From Haematococcus lacustris (lineage: Eukaryota > Chlorophyta > Chlorophyceae > Chlamydomonadales > Haematococcaceae): a stretch of 64,000 bases of DNA. Position numbers and translations under genes: made by a program. Below the pieces are notes generated by a model. It saw only the letters and a list, made by a program, of their open reading frames with translations. It did not search any database and was not told the DNA's origin. Shown here in pieces: positions 17,958 to 28,325 of this stretch. Every line of letters begins with the position of its first letter. The first letter of the stretch is position 1. The stretch spans positions 3,666,210 through 3,730,209 of the forward strand of contig JASKMD010000029.1 in the NCBI GenBank assembly GCA_030144725.1, written 5' to 3'.

Positions 17958-19106
17958 TAAAACCTTGTGCACATCTTAATCATGCTTGACCACCCATGCA
18001 ATGCTTCATCGCACTATTCACTGAGGCTCTTCTACTCCTTATCTATTCACTAAGGCTATTCTACTCCTTAGCACATGTCTGGATGCACCATCACCCCGCG
18101 GCACCTCCCTACAGAAATGCCTAGCAAATGCATTGATGCACTACCGCCTTGCAACACCTTCATATAAGGTGACAAGTGACAACAACACCACACCAACAAT
18201 AACACCACCACCACCACACCACCACACCACCTTGGGCATGGCATGACTAGAGTAGGCTGGCTGCTACTACTTGCGTGCGCTCCATGCTGCCCGCCCAAGG
18301 CTGGCCTTTAGGGAGGGGGGAAGTAGACGGGGTGGCGGACTGGGAGGTGGTGATGGTGGTGGGACAGGAGAGGGAAGGAGGAAGGGGCCGAAAGGCAGGA
18401 GGGTTACCGTCAAACCTTCAACAACAAGGGGTGGGCTGGCAGTTACTGCCCCATAGCACCCAACTCCTGGCTGCTGGGCCATGCTTGCTATGGGCTAACA
18501 CCTCTAATCGGGCTGGGCTGGGCTCCAGGCTGGGCTGGGCTGTTAAACTCCAAGCTGGGCTGGGCTGGGCTGGGCTGAAGGGGGGGAGGGGGCTGCCCGC
18601 TCCAGGCTGCTCGCTCCAGGTTGCCCATTCCAGGCTGCTACGCCAAGGGCTGCAAGGTGGGGTAGGGAAGGTGAGACGGGGGAGGGAAGGCTGCAAGGTG
18701 AGACGGGGGAGGGAAGGGGGAAGGGGCAAGGGGGCAATGGGCCGGAGTTCGACCATCAGACCTGCAGCCAACAAGAGGCATCCTTGCGGTTAGGCTGGGC
18801 ATTAGGGGCCACTCATGTGCTAGGGCTGGCCACTCACACATTTGATCCATGTTATGCTTTGTTGACTCCTTGCTGGCTCTTTGTTGGTTGCAATCACCAA
18901 GCAATGCTACACGTGTCATGCTCCAGCTGTCGACCACTGCAAGCAAACATCAGCCAGCACGCAGATGAACAAGGACATGCATGACCAATACTGGGCAGGC
19001 TAGGCTGACACCACCAGAGCACGTGCACTCACCGGAAGTCCTGGCTGCCGCTCATGGCTGTTGCTCATGGGAACGGCTCATGGCTGCAGCGATAAGCTAT
19101 TGATGT
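17958..19106. other. Low-complexity non-genic stretch
   Basis: ACCACC-type repeats (about 18185-18235), G/A-rich sequence (18300-18400), GGCTGGGCTG repeats (18505-18580) and purine-rich blocks to 18760. No supportable exon. Confidence 0.6.
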
Positions 19107-19472
19107 GGGGGGAGGGGAGGGGAGGGGAGGGGAGGGGAGGGGAGGGGAGGGGAGGGGAGGGGAGGGGAGGGGAGGGGAGGGGAGGGGAGGGGAGGGGAGG
19201 GGAGGGGAGGGGAGGGGAGGGGAGGGGAGGGGAGGGGAGGGGAGGGGAGGGGAGGGGAGGGGAGGGGAGGGGAGGGGAGGGGAGGGGAGGGGAGGGGAGG
19301 GGAGGGGAGGGGAGGGGAGGGAGAGGGGAGGGGAGGGGAGGGGAGGGGAGGGGAGGGGAGGGGAGGGGAGGGGAGGGGAGGGGAGGGGAGGGGAGGGGAG
19401 GGGAGGGGAGGGGAGGGGAGGGGAGGGGAGGGGAGGGGAGGGGAGGGGAGGGGAGGGGAGGGGAGGGGAGGG
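19107..19472. repeat. (GGGGA)n pentanucleotide tract, about 73 copies
   Basis: Nearly perfect tract of about 366 bp with one interruption near 19319-19326. All G runs are on the plus strand, so it could form G-quadruplex or triplex structures. Open frames across it in several frames are trivial repeat translations. Confidence 0.97.
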
Positions 19473-20462
19473 GCCGGGCTGCTCCTCGCTGCTTCTGGCT
19501 GCAGCTCTACGCCGTTGCAGCCTTGCCTGCAATTACCAAGCATACTACACATGTGATGCTCATGGTCAAGGCTGTTGTCACACTGCTGGCAAGCATGGAG
19601 ACATGGTTGCAACAGCCTGGGCAGGGGGGCAGCAGCCGCAGAAGAGGGGCAGCAGCAGCGGCAGCAGGGGGGCAGCAGCAACAGGGGGGCAGCAGTTGCA
19701 GGAGCAGGAGCAGCAGCAGATATAGTAGGGGCACTGTAGCACCTTTTGGCGGCTTGATGACTGCTCCTGGCTGCGCCGCCTTACTGCTTCCAATGGCTGC
19801 ACTTCCTGGCTCCTAGCTCTTGACTGTCCTCTTAGCTGTGCCATGTTGATCTTGTTTCGGGTTCTTGGCGCTCCACCTGCAAGCAAGCCACGCCACATGA
19901 GCCTTCCTGCACCTTCTGCTCTCGCTGCGCTTTCTGCTCCTTTCGCTCGACCTGGTCGCGGTTGCGATGAGGCTGCATGCTGCCAATAGCTTGCATTTGG
20001 CTGCGATATGTTATGTTAAAGGCTGCTAGCTGGCGATGGCTGGCTGGCATGGCTACATCGCTAACATCACTATGCCTCTCTTGCGTATTGCGTTTGCGAT
20101 GTCTTCTACGAATGAGGCTGCGATTTGCTCCTGGCTGCTCCTGGCTGCTCCTGGCTGCTAGCTCCTGCGATATGCGTGTGCTGTGTACAGTGCTGCCTCT
20201 TGATCCTATCGCCTGACATGATTGCTATGGCTGGTCGCGAATGCTGTAAGGCTCCTGGCTAGAGATGGCTGTCTAGCTCGTGGCTACCCTTCTCGCGACG
20301 ATGTCCTGTTCGCTGCTCCTGGCTGCTCCTGGCTGCCATTATGCAGCATGCCAGCTTGGCGGGGCAGTCAAGATGCCCTTCGCGATTCCTTTGCTTCCTT
20401 CGCGGTTCATTTGCGAAACCCTCATGCAAGCCTCCATGCAACTTGATGTTTTCCATGCCACA
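19473..20462. other. Simple-sequence-rich non-genic stretch
   Basis: Imperfect repeats of GCAGCAG and GGCTGCTCCT between the two hairpin-satellite clusters. No gene recognised. Confidence 0.5.
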
Positions 20463-20745
20463 CTTGACCCTCCGCAGGGTCAGGAATGCCTAAATCGTCT
20501 GACCCTCCGCAGGGTCACGTAACCCTGCGGAGGGTCACGTCTGACCCTGCGCAGGGTCAAGCCACCCCCCCTAAGGCCAAGAGCGGTACTTAACCCTGCG
20601 CAGGGTCACAAAACCCTGTGGAGGGTCACGTCTGACCCTGCGGAGGGTCACAAAACCCTGCGGAGGGTCACCTCTGACCCTGCGGAGGGTCAAGTCACCC
20701 CCCCTTTGGGCAAGAGGGGTACTCAACCCTCCGCAGGGTCACCTA
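20463..20745. repeat. Second hairpin-satellite cluster
   Basis: About ten copies of GACCCT-(GCGG/CCGC/GCGC)-AGGGTC in both orientations with irregular spacing, and an internal duplication containing CACCCCCCCT followed by AAGAGNGGTACT. It shares the hairpin with 17466-17957 but not the ~45-bp spacer. Confidence 0.88.
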
Positions 20746-20776
20746 AAGTGGGCCATAACTTATCACTGGCTTAGAC

Positions 20777-21030
20777 GTTTTGCATGCCACCTACTAGGTT
20801 GGGCAGCTGTAACCACCCTCTACAATCGCTCATACTCACATTTCATGAAAAGTCACTTTGGTCACTCGGTGCCAACTCCCTTAGCCAAAATCAGGGTCAC
20901 AGCCCTACACCTGGTCCAGCAACTCCCCAACGACTGAGAATTACACTTTGGCCCGCGAGAGTCTTGTACTCCCCTAGGTCACAGCAGCCTACATACCAAG
21001 TTTCAGAACTCAACTCTCAGGTTTTCCAAG
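20777..21030 (+). repeat. Dispersed repeat family C, copy 1
   Basis: Diverged match to 22238-22500: the words ACTAGGTT, CGCTCATACTCA, CACTTTGGTC, CAACTCCCTTAGCC, TCAGGG and ACTCCCCTA occur in the same order and spacing. Confidence 0.65.
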
Positions 21031-21059
21031 CCAGCCAGGCCTTAATTTCCCGGAGTGCC

Positions 21060-21610
21060 CTCCCGCCCGCCCCCCGCTTGCGTGTCCAGCTCGTGTCCAG
21101 CTCCGATGTGGCCCCTTTCTGCGCAGCTGGAGGGGTGAGCAGGTCAGGGGATGCACCAACACCAGCTGCCAGCTGCTGCCAGGGGGGGGCAGCAGGAGGG
21201 GTGGGCAGCCCAGGGGCGGCGCCAGCACCAGCTGCCAGCGATAGCCTCAGCCTTCCTTGCTGTGGCTATCTTCCTTGCTGTGGCTTTAAGATGAGCATGC
21301 TGCCGGCTGTGACCCATGGGTATAAAGGAGGGCTGGGAGGGGGTGGGAGGGGTGGGGAGGGGATGGGAAGGGGTGGGAGGGGGTGGCGGGGGTGGGCGGG
21401 GCTGGGAGGGAGTGGGAGGGGCTGGGAGGGGCTGGGAGGGGCTAGGAAGGGGGGCGGGGCAGTGAGGGGGCTAGAAGGGGGTGGGAGGGCAGTGAGGGGG
21501 CTGGGAGGGGCTGGGAGGGGTTGGGAAGGGGTGGCGGGGGAGTAAGGGGGCTGGGAGGGGGCGGGAGGGGGTGGGAGGCTTCTGCGGGGGCTGGGAGGTG
21601 ATGGATAGCC
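21060..21610. repeat. Family D fragment followed by G-rich GGGAGGGGCTG repeats
   Basis: 21060-21240 resembles the reverse complement of 27940-28325 (TTGCGTGTCCAGCTCGTGT, then CCAGCTGCCAGCTGCTGCCA). 21310-21600 is a degenerate GGGTGGGAGGGG array. A 253-codon open frame spanning both is repeat-derived. Confidence 0.6.
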
Positions 21611-22237
21611 GTGCTTTCTTTTCTAGCAGCTGTGTCGTTGAGTAATGAACAAAGTAATAACGAGACATTCTAATAACTCAGAGTGGTCAGCTCACAACAT
21701 GCCGAGTTGTGCAAGGGGGTCCCTTTTTCTGTGTAGCTGGCTAGAGAGACCTCTATCCAATCGCACCTCGCTTCAATGTCGCGTTATTTCTTGCCCAACG
21801 ACGGTCTTCCGACGCCGCCTGCACCAATGAAAGGCTCGTGGAGCAAGCCTGGCGGTCAGGCGGCCCCAACATTCAAAAAATGTCAGGAAAACGACCCCTG
21901 GTAGTAGGACGGCTGTAACTCTGCACTCACTACGCCAAATATTATGCTAGCTGGCTCACAATGTAGGCAACCCGGCCAGCTACCTTTCCCTTATCCAGAA
22001 TAATTATCCAGTCAGTAGACCGTGCAGAGCAAAGCTTCAAAGTTAAAAATTTAAATTTGAGCCACAGCGAGGCATGCAGTCATCGCTTCGACCGCCCGCG
22101 CCGCTTAGGCTGCTCTACATGAGCATGCGCGTCGGAAGCAGCAGTCGGATCGGAAAGCGGATGCGGGAATGTGGCACTGAGCCCACCTCCCCCCCTTACC
22201 TAGAGGGCAATGCCACAGCTCGACCATTTGGACTTAC

Positions 22238-22500
22238 AACGTGCTACTTACTAGGTTAAGCTCCTCTAAGACAGTGTTACAAACGCTCATACTCAGATAA
22301 GCCAAAAGCACACTTTGGTCTGTGACCGTCAACTCCCTTAGCCGATCTCAGGGCCAGGGCCATGCAGTCAGTCACACAGCTCCACACCATGGCCGATTTT
22401 TGACTCGGCTCCTCATAGAGTTATACTCCCCTACATGCCATCCACCTGCGTGCAAAGTTTCATAGCTTAACTGCCACCCCACAGCCCCGTGGCCCTGATT
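22238..22500 (+). repeat. Dispersed repeat family C, copy 2
   Basis: Diverged second copy of 20777-21030. No coding signal. Apart from the repeat blocks listed, 21610-22980 holds no recognisable gene. Confidence 0.6.
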
Positions 22501-22982
22501 CTGCTTGGAGAACATGATGTCACTTTGAAGATAGAGGCCTGGGTTGTTTAATGTGCGGTTTGTTTTAAGAGATGCACCAATGAGTCAAGAACAAACATTA
22601 TGTATCGCTTTTTCTATGGGTGCAGCGGCTGCAACACAGTGGAGGACACAGATGATGAGGGGGGGGTGTAGGCCGGTGATACCTTAGTGTGCGCCGACGC
22701 AAATGGTGTATTTGGCGAAAGCGAATACGCTCAGATGTTTCAATCACCCCGTCAAGGTGCCCTGCACGCCCGGCAGACATCGCGTTGGGTGTTGGCCGGA
22801 CATTCCATTTGTGCACGATCAGCTCACTTCGCTAGGTAGATGGGGTGTCAGCGATGTGGCTCACCGTGCCAAGGAGACCCGTCTCGCCGCTGTGATTTGT
22901 TCGCGGGCACATGTGGCAGTACGCGAGCAGAGACTCCAATGGCTAGCGCTGATGGTCAGATTACGCGGACTAAACCGCCAAT

Positions 22983-23362
22983 GCCAATGTCATTAACGCT
23001 ATCGAGAACAGTGCAGTTTTGAGAGAGTACTTGCATGAAGATTACCAACCCCATGTTGGGGCCGCCCGACTGGCGGGCTGAAATGAGATTGTACTTCTGG
23101 CTCGATAGCACGCGCAGCTCCATCACTGATGCCGCTACATATCACTAGAACAATCGGTTGTGAGCAGCTGAGGTGTGTCCGCGATCGCTTGCGCCGGCAT
23201 GGCCTCACTTGCAAGAGCTAACGCGCCGCTTGCTAGTAGATGCGCACTAATTCGCAGCTGCCAATGCGATAAACGCTATCAAAAACGGTGCAGTATTGAG
23301 TGAGTATTTGCATGAAGATTACCAACCCCATGTTGGGGGCGCCTGACTCAAACGTTTGAATT
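22983..23362 (+). repeat. Repeat family E, two direct terminal copies around a unique core
   Basis: 22983-23063 and 23260-23341 are near-identical (GCCAATG, AACGCTATC, GTGCAGT, TTGCATGAAGATTACCAACC, CCATGTTGGGG). The core between them holds GGTGTGTCCGCGATCGCTTG. The unit recurs inverted at 27676-27935. The right end GGCGCCTGACTCAAAC also recurs inverted near 28785-28804. Confidence 0.75.
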
Positions 23363-23389
23363 TTTAAGTCTAGGCCTTTCTGCTGTCCA

Positions 23390-23600
23390 GTTTACAGTCC
23401 AACCAGGATGTCAAATCAATAACTGCAAGTTCTGTGCGATTACTTGATATTAACGTGTCTTTGAGACAGAAACGCGTTACCTTCAAGTGTGGGCCGTTTC
23501 ATGTGTGGGCGGTAAACACAGTTTCCAGCTCATTTTCCACATCTTTTTGACCGGCATTTGCTGCTCGTGGTTGCTCGGAAGCCACAGGCATCAATGTATG
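23390..23600 (+). repeat. Dispersed repeat family F, copy 1
   Basis: Direct similarity to 26128-26340: AGTTCTGTGCG, CAGAAACGCGTT, TGTGGGCCGTTTCATGTGTG, GGCGGTAA, CATCTTTTTGAC and GCCACAGGCATCAA occur in order. Confidence 0.75.
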
Positions 23601-23938
23601 AAGTATGATGTATGAACCTGAAAAGTTGCGATGTCCAGTCAGGATGCTGACCTTGCGAAATTCACGTCGAGCTGAGTTCATGCTGCCTATAACAGTCGCT
23701 AACGTTGCCTGCGAGGACACATTGCGCAAACGTGTAAGGGCGAGTAAAAGGTTAGCTATCTAAGGGCTACTGCTTAGCCTAGACCTCACCTCAACCCAGA
23801 AAATGTGCTCGCCTCGGAGCCGGGTGCTTGCGACTGCGCCTCGTGCGCCATTGTATTCATGGCAGCCTTGCCTGGGTCCCATAACCTGCCAGTGAACATG
23901 TTGACTGGAAAGTGTACCCACAACGCAATTTTGTTAGA

Positions 23939-25190
23939 TTTCAGGGCGCGTTTCCAATGGACGGAGAAAAGAGAAAAGAGATCGCCCATGTGCATGAATT
24001 CAAACGCGTTTCCAATGGACGGAGAAAAGAGAGAAGAGATGCATGGAGGCCACTTTCCAGCCGCCGCCTACGCCTTCATTGATCTACACACGAGCTGCCC
24101 AGCAACATGGATAGCAGCAGCAGCAGCGGTTACAGCGGAAGTAGAGGCAGCAGTTGACCCGGTTTGTTAAACAAGTTTAACAAGTTAAACAAAGGGAGAA
24201 TGTTTAACAAATGTTTAACACGACCGCCAGGTCTCGCTCCGCAGTCGCGATGGAAGGCGAAGCAACCGCGACCCCAATGTTCGAACCAATGCACACACGC
24301 AGCCTTCCCGCGAACCAAAGCTACACGCAGAGCTACAGTGCTCGGCTGGTGTTTCACTATGATGTAAATGTGCTTGGAGCATGCCATGGCTGGTCGGCTG
24401 TAGCTTTGGGGGTTGGCTGTAGCTCTGGGGGCGATCTTTTCATATGGTATGGGAACAAGGACGCAATTGTCCCGTTAGCTGGGATGGTGGCAGGTATGAT
24501 GGGGTCAAGCATCGCAGGCGCAAGTGCACAAAGTGCGCCGTGCAAGTCAGTCGTGCAAGTCAGTGCAGTTGTGCAAGTCAGGCTGCGGGGCTTATCAGGC
24601 TAACTAGTCAAGCACTCTCCGCACTAGCGGGACTAGCTAAGTATGCTCCGGGGGGCTACAACTCTCTATGGCACTGCTCCGCGTTGAAATTGCGGTGCTC
24701 GTCAAACAGCTGATGCGCCCTCAGCTGATGCGCCCTCAGCAACAATACGGACGAGGACCATCTCCTGGGCATTTGTCCTCTTCATCAGCTCCTGCGGCTT
24801 AGGTGGCGACGCAAAAGCGGCAACGGGACATTGGCAACGGGACGTCAAACAGCGATGCCCTGGAGAAACAGCCCAGCCTAACCCAGCTCTCGCTGCGGCT
24901 CCGGTGCAAAAGGTCACATCTCTCGGTCACATTTCTTTTTCTCCTGGGGGGGTCGGCCTGGAGGACCCTAGCGGAGAAAAAAAGATGAAATGGAGCTCAC
25001 TCTAGGAGAGTTATTCGTCTCTATCTCCGCGCATTGGAAACGGGAGAAAAGAGGTCCGGACCGTTGGCGGCAGTTAGAGGGACATGGGCTGGCGGCGATC
25101 TCTTTTTCTCTTTCTCTTTCTCTCTTTTTCTCTTTCTCTCTCCGATCTCTTTTCTCTTTCTCTCCGTGCATTGGAAACGCGCCCTTAAAC
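23939..25190. mobile_element. Possible non-autonomous element with inverted ends
   Basis: The left side reads AGGGCGCGTTTCCAATGGAC then GGAGAAAAGAGAAAAGAGAT. The right side, reverse-complemented, reads AAGGGCGCGTTTCCAATGCA then GGAGAGAAAGAGAAAAGAGA. A partial internal copy of the left motif lies at 24003-24040 and an inverted one near 25030-25060. I could not find a clean target-site duplication. No coding region is recognisable inside. Confidence 0.55.
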
Positions 25191-25365
25191 AGGCAGTCTC
25201 ACACAGTTACTCGCCGTTCACTTTCAGGAGACAGCACTCAACCCCACCTGCGTACGCTGCACTCAACTGACATGACGTGACATGTCGCAGCAAATCAAAT
25301 CGTCACCAAATTGTATCACCATTTGTCCAAATTTGTAGCAGCACCCTCAAGTTCCCCGTAACTCT

Positions 25366-25680
25366 ATGTTATATGGCGCCAAAGCTGAAACAGAGCCTGC
25401 TGACCTCGATCCTTCAGCCTATAGATGGGGCAGGGGCAGGGGAGGGGGCCGTGGCAGGGGCAGGGGCAGGGGCATGCAACCTCTTTCTGATAGTGATGAG
25501 GACGACATCGTCACACAAGCTTTGAGGGCTGCTGCCACGGTGGAGGCTGATGGAAGCTACAGCAGCAGTGCCAGCAGCTCAGCCAGCAGCAGCTCTGATA
25601 GCGAGAGTGATAGTGAGGATGATGAGGCTGTAATGGAAGCAGCCACACGCTTCAGTGCTCTAAGGCGGCTGCCCCACTAG
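25366..25680 (+). CDS. Hypothetical RG-rich/acidic ORF in the repeat nest
   Basis: I do not recognise this ORF. It encodes 104 residues: an RG-rich tract (GRGRGGGRGRGRGRG), an acidic serine cluster (SDSDEDDIV, DSESDSEDDEAV) and a stop at 25680, directly before the family A repeat. Codon context is unlike the surrounding AT-richer repeats, so it may be a captured exon or the N-terminal end of a transposon gene. Transcription is unknown. Confidence 0.35.
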   Translation: MLYGAKAETEPADLDPSAYRWGRGRGGGRGRGRGRGMQPLSDSDEDDIVTQALRAAATVEADGSYSSSASSSASSSSDSESDSEDDEAVMEAATRFSALRRLPH

Positions 25681-25685
25681 TGAAC

Positions 25686-25853
25686 AAATATATATGGTCA
25701 CCCCCGCCATTGGCTGCACCCCTGATAAACTCCGACCGGTCTTTAAGAGTTTTACAGCGATTTTAGCGCAGGGCGGTGCAGCTCATCAAAGCGAAGCTAG
25801 CGGGCTGCTCGGGCTGATGTGCACCTGTGCCGGGGCGGGCGGGGGTGTTGAGG
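25686..25853 (+). repeat. Dispersed repeat family A, copy 2
   Basis: Close match of 16636-16803. With the inverted segment at 26626-26682 it could mark the ends of a roughly 1-kb element (25686-26682); the shared terminal block is ATGGTCACCCCCGCCATTGG. Confidence 0.75.
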
Positions 25854-26127
25854 ATTCCGGTCGCGTTGTGCCGGGAATAGCCTACTTAATGGGGCTGTGA
25901 TCAGCAAACAGCTATCGCGCTCAGCAGCCCAGCTTTTCAAATTTTTGAACTTCTTGTCGGGCGCAGTGACCCCCCCTGACATGCGTTCTAGTGCTAGTGC
26001 TGATGCTGATGACATGTCTGGGGGTGTTTGTATGGCGTGTGGCCTTCCCTGCACCCGAACAGCGTGCAACTCGTGTCACGTCACCCCGCGTCAAATGTCC
26101 ATAAATGGGCACTTTTTCCGGCAGGAA

Positions 26128-26340
26128 TAACTGTCCAAACAGGACGTCAAATGATGAACTGCCAGTTCTGTGCGGCTCCTTGTGTGGGTTCCTAACTTGT
26201 CATGAGAACAGAAACGCGTTGTCTTGATGTGTGGGCCGTTTCATGTGTGGGCGGTAACACAATTATCTGCTCAAGTTCTGCATCTTTTTGACTAATTCTA
26301 GCTGTGTTGGGCCGCGCAGGGGCCACAGGCATCAACCATG
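26128..26340 (+). repeat. Dispersed repeat family F, copy 2
   Basis: Diverged direct copy of 23390-23600, located inside the possible 25686-26682 element. Confidence 0.7.
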
Positions 26341-26625
26341 AGACCACCTTGACATCGCTGTCACATGTGGACTGAACCCGTGTTGAAGATGCGATTTAAA
26401 GCGCTGTTGCATGCTGGTTTAAAAATTAGTTTGGATGCGCCAATCACGCCGCGCTGGGTCCAGGCTGCCTCAAGCGGTCGCTAAGAGTGTCTGCGTGGCG
26501 CCAGAACACGTCGCGTGTTGGGGGCCAGCCACCCGGCAAACCGCTGGGGCTGGTTGCACTCTAGTCAGGCCATTAGCAGCTCATCGCGCCGATCGGCGGC
26601 CTCATCCGTGCTAAAATGAGTTGGA

Positions 26626-26682
26626 AGTTATCTCTTGAGCCATGGGGGTGCAGCCAATGGCGGGGGTGACCATATGTGGACA
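26626..26682 (-). repeat. Inverted family A terminal segment
   Basis: Reverse complement of about 16640-16692, including GGTGCAGCCAATGGCGGGGG and TCTTGAGCCATGGG. Also inverted relative to the start of 25686-25853. Confidence 0.8.
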
Positions 26683-26720
26683 ATGTGCTATTGCTAGGTG
26701 TTGCACTTGGCAGTCAGGAG

Positions 26721-27667
26721 TAGGGAGCGACCGGCCAACCTAGAATTTTATTTCTAGGTTTCTAGGCTCAGGAAAAATTTCTAGGATTTCTAGGCTCCCG
26801 ATTCTTTCATCCTCTTCCACTGCCGACCAGCGCAATGGCTGCGCCTAGCTCCGCTAACCCCATCGCGCTTGGGTTCGACGGCCTGCCCCATTTTGCCAAG
26901 ATCAGCAACACTACTCTGCAAGCCCACCCCCTCCCAGCCATGCCCACCCCATTTCAACCATGCCCACCCCATCCCCTCCCAGCCCACCCCCTCCCAGCCA
27001 ATTCAACAACACTACTCTGCAAGCCCACCCCCTCCTTGCCATGCCCAACCCCTCCCAACCATGCCTACCCCACCCCATGGACCTCATCATCAGCCCCACC
27101 CTAACAGTGTTGTTGAACCCCAATAGTGATGACATCTTCTCTCGACCAGGTGGAGAGCAAGACATAACAGTTCTATGTGGATGTTCATAACAAGATGGTA
27201 GATGAGGTGAGGAAGACTGCCATTTGATATGCTCTGCCATTGCATTGATAGTTGCTATAATGCAGGTGACCAATGGCCATCCCGAGCAGTTCCTTGGCGT
27301 AACCATGGACGGCCCCTCCGTAATCCGTGCGACACCGATGACCTGGCGTTCTAGCATGCCATTTGGATTTGCATGACATGTGTGCATTCCATACAACTTA
27401 TTTGCAAGGACTTCGCAACAAACCTCCCAGTGGTATCCGTTTTAATGTCTACGAGTAGGCCTAGCTGGCATTGTGGAAAAGTAACGATTGTAACATCAAT
27501 TGACGGCTGACCAGAGCTGAATAGACGCGAAACCTGCGCTTGGGATAGGAGTCGAACCCGTAACCTCTCGCACTTTGCACCCCAAGACTAGAATTCTACC
27601 CTTCTAGCCTAGAATTCTAGGTTTTTCTAGGAATCCGAGCCACCTAGAATTCTATGGGCGTACCCTA
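26721..27667. mobile_element. hAT-like non-autonomous element with 8-bp duplication
   Basis: Begins TAGGGAGCGACC and ends GGGCGTACCCTA. Flanked by perfect 8-bp duplications GTCAGGAG at 26713-26720 and 27668-27675. Both subterminal zones carry CTAGAATT/CTAGG palindromes (about 26738-26800 and 27585-27655). The interior has two copies of CTACTCTGCAAGCCCACCCC and a tRNA-like segment. No transposase frame is visible. Its terminal sequence and duplication size match the element at 11176-11447, so both could be moved by the same hAT transposase. Confidence 0.82.
27530..27615 (-). other. tRNA-like segment (B-box) inside the hAT-like element
   Basis: On the minus strand GGTTACGGGTTCGACTCC (B-box at 27548-27559) follows a plausible anticodon-arm region, and an A-box-like GGGTAGAATTCTAG lies upstream. 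I could not fold a full cloverleaf with a matching acceptor stem, so it is more likely a tRNA pseudogene or SINE remnant than a functional tRNA. Confidence 0.4.
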
Positions 27668-27675
27668 GTCAGGAG

Positions 27676-28325
27676 TCCCCAACATGGGGTTGGTAATCTT
27701 CATGCAAGTACTCGCTACATACTGCACCGTTTTCAATAGCGTTTGTCGCATTGGCAGCTGCGAATTATTGCGCGTCTCCTGGCAAGCGGCGTGTTACCTC
27801 TTGCGAGTGAGGCCATGCCGGCGCAAGCGATCGCGGACACACCTCAGCTGCTCACCATCAATTGCATTAGTGGTATGTAGCGGCATTAGGGATAGAGCTG
27901 CGCATGCTATCGAGCAGGAAGTACAATCAATGTTCAGCCCGCCAGCCCTCCTGCTGCACCCGCCCCTGACCTGCACCCCCCTCCTGTTGCACCTCCCTGG
28001 CAGCAGCAGGCAGCTGGTGCTGGTGCCGCCCCTGACCTGCCCCCCCCTCCTGCTGCACCCCCCTGGCAGCGGCAGGCAGCTGGTGCTGGTGCCGCCCCTG
28101 ACCTGCCCCCCCCTCCTGCTGCACCCCCCTGGCAGCAGCAGGCAGCTGGTGCGGGTGGCTCCCCTGACCTGCTCCCCCCTCCTGCTGCACCCCCATGGCA
28201 GCAGCTGGCAGCAGGTGCTAGTGCAGCCCTAGGGTTGCTCACCCCTCCACTTGTTGCTGCACCTGAGGAGCAGCAGGGGACAAGAACGGAGATGAACACG
28301 AGCTGGACACGCAAGCGCAAGGCGG
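27676..28325 (-). repeat. Inverted family E copy joined to a 66-bp minisatellite
   Basis: 27676-27935 is the reverse complement of the 23060-23340 region. 27960-28225 holds about four 66-bp units (CCCCTGACCTGC ... CTGGCAGCAGGCAGCTGGTG). Because 66 is divisible by three, the array stays open as a 22-residue repeat in several frames. The block resembles the reverse complement of 21060-21240 (family D). Confidence 0.7.

Noticed and set aside
19061..19816. Open frames of 150-250 codons on both strands through the GGGGA tract
   Set aside because: Pure translations of a pentanucleotide microsatellite; no codon bias, domain or splice context.
27530..27615. Functional tRNA gene
   Set aside because: B-box present but no complete cloverleaf or paired acceptor stem by eye; it sits inside a transposable element.
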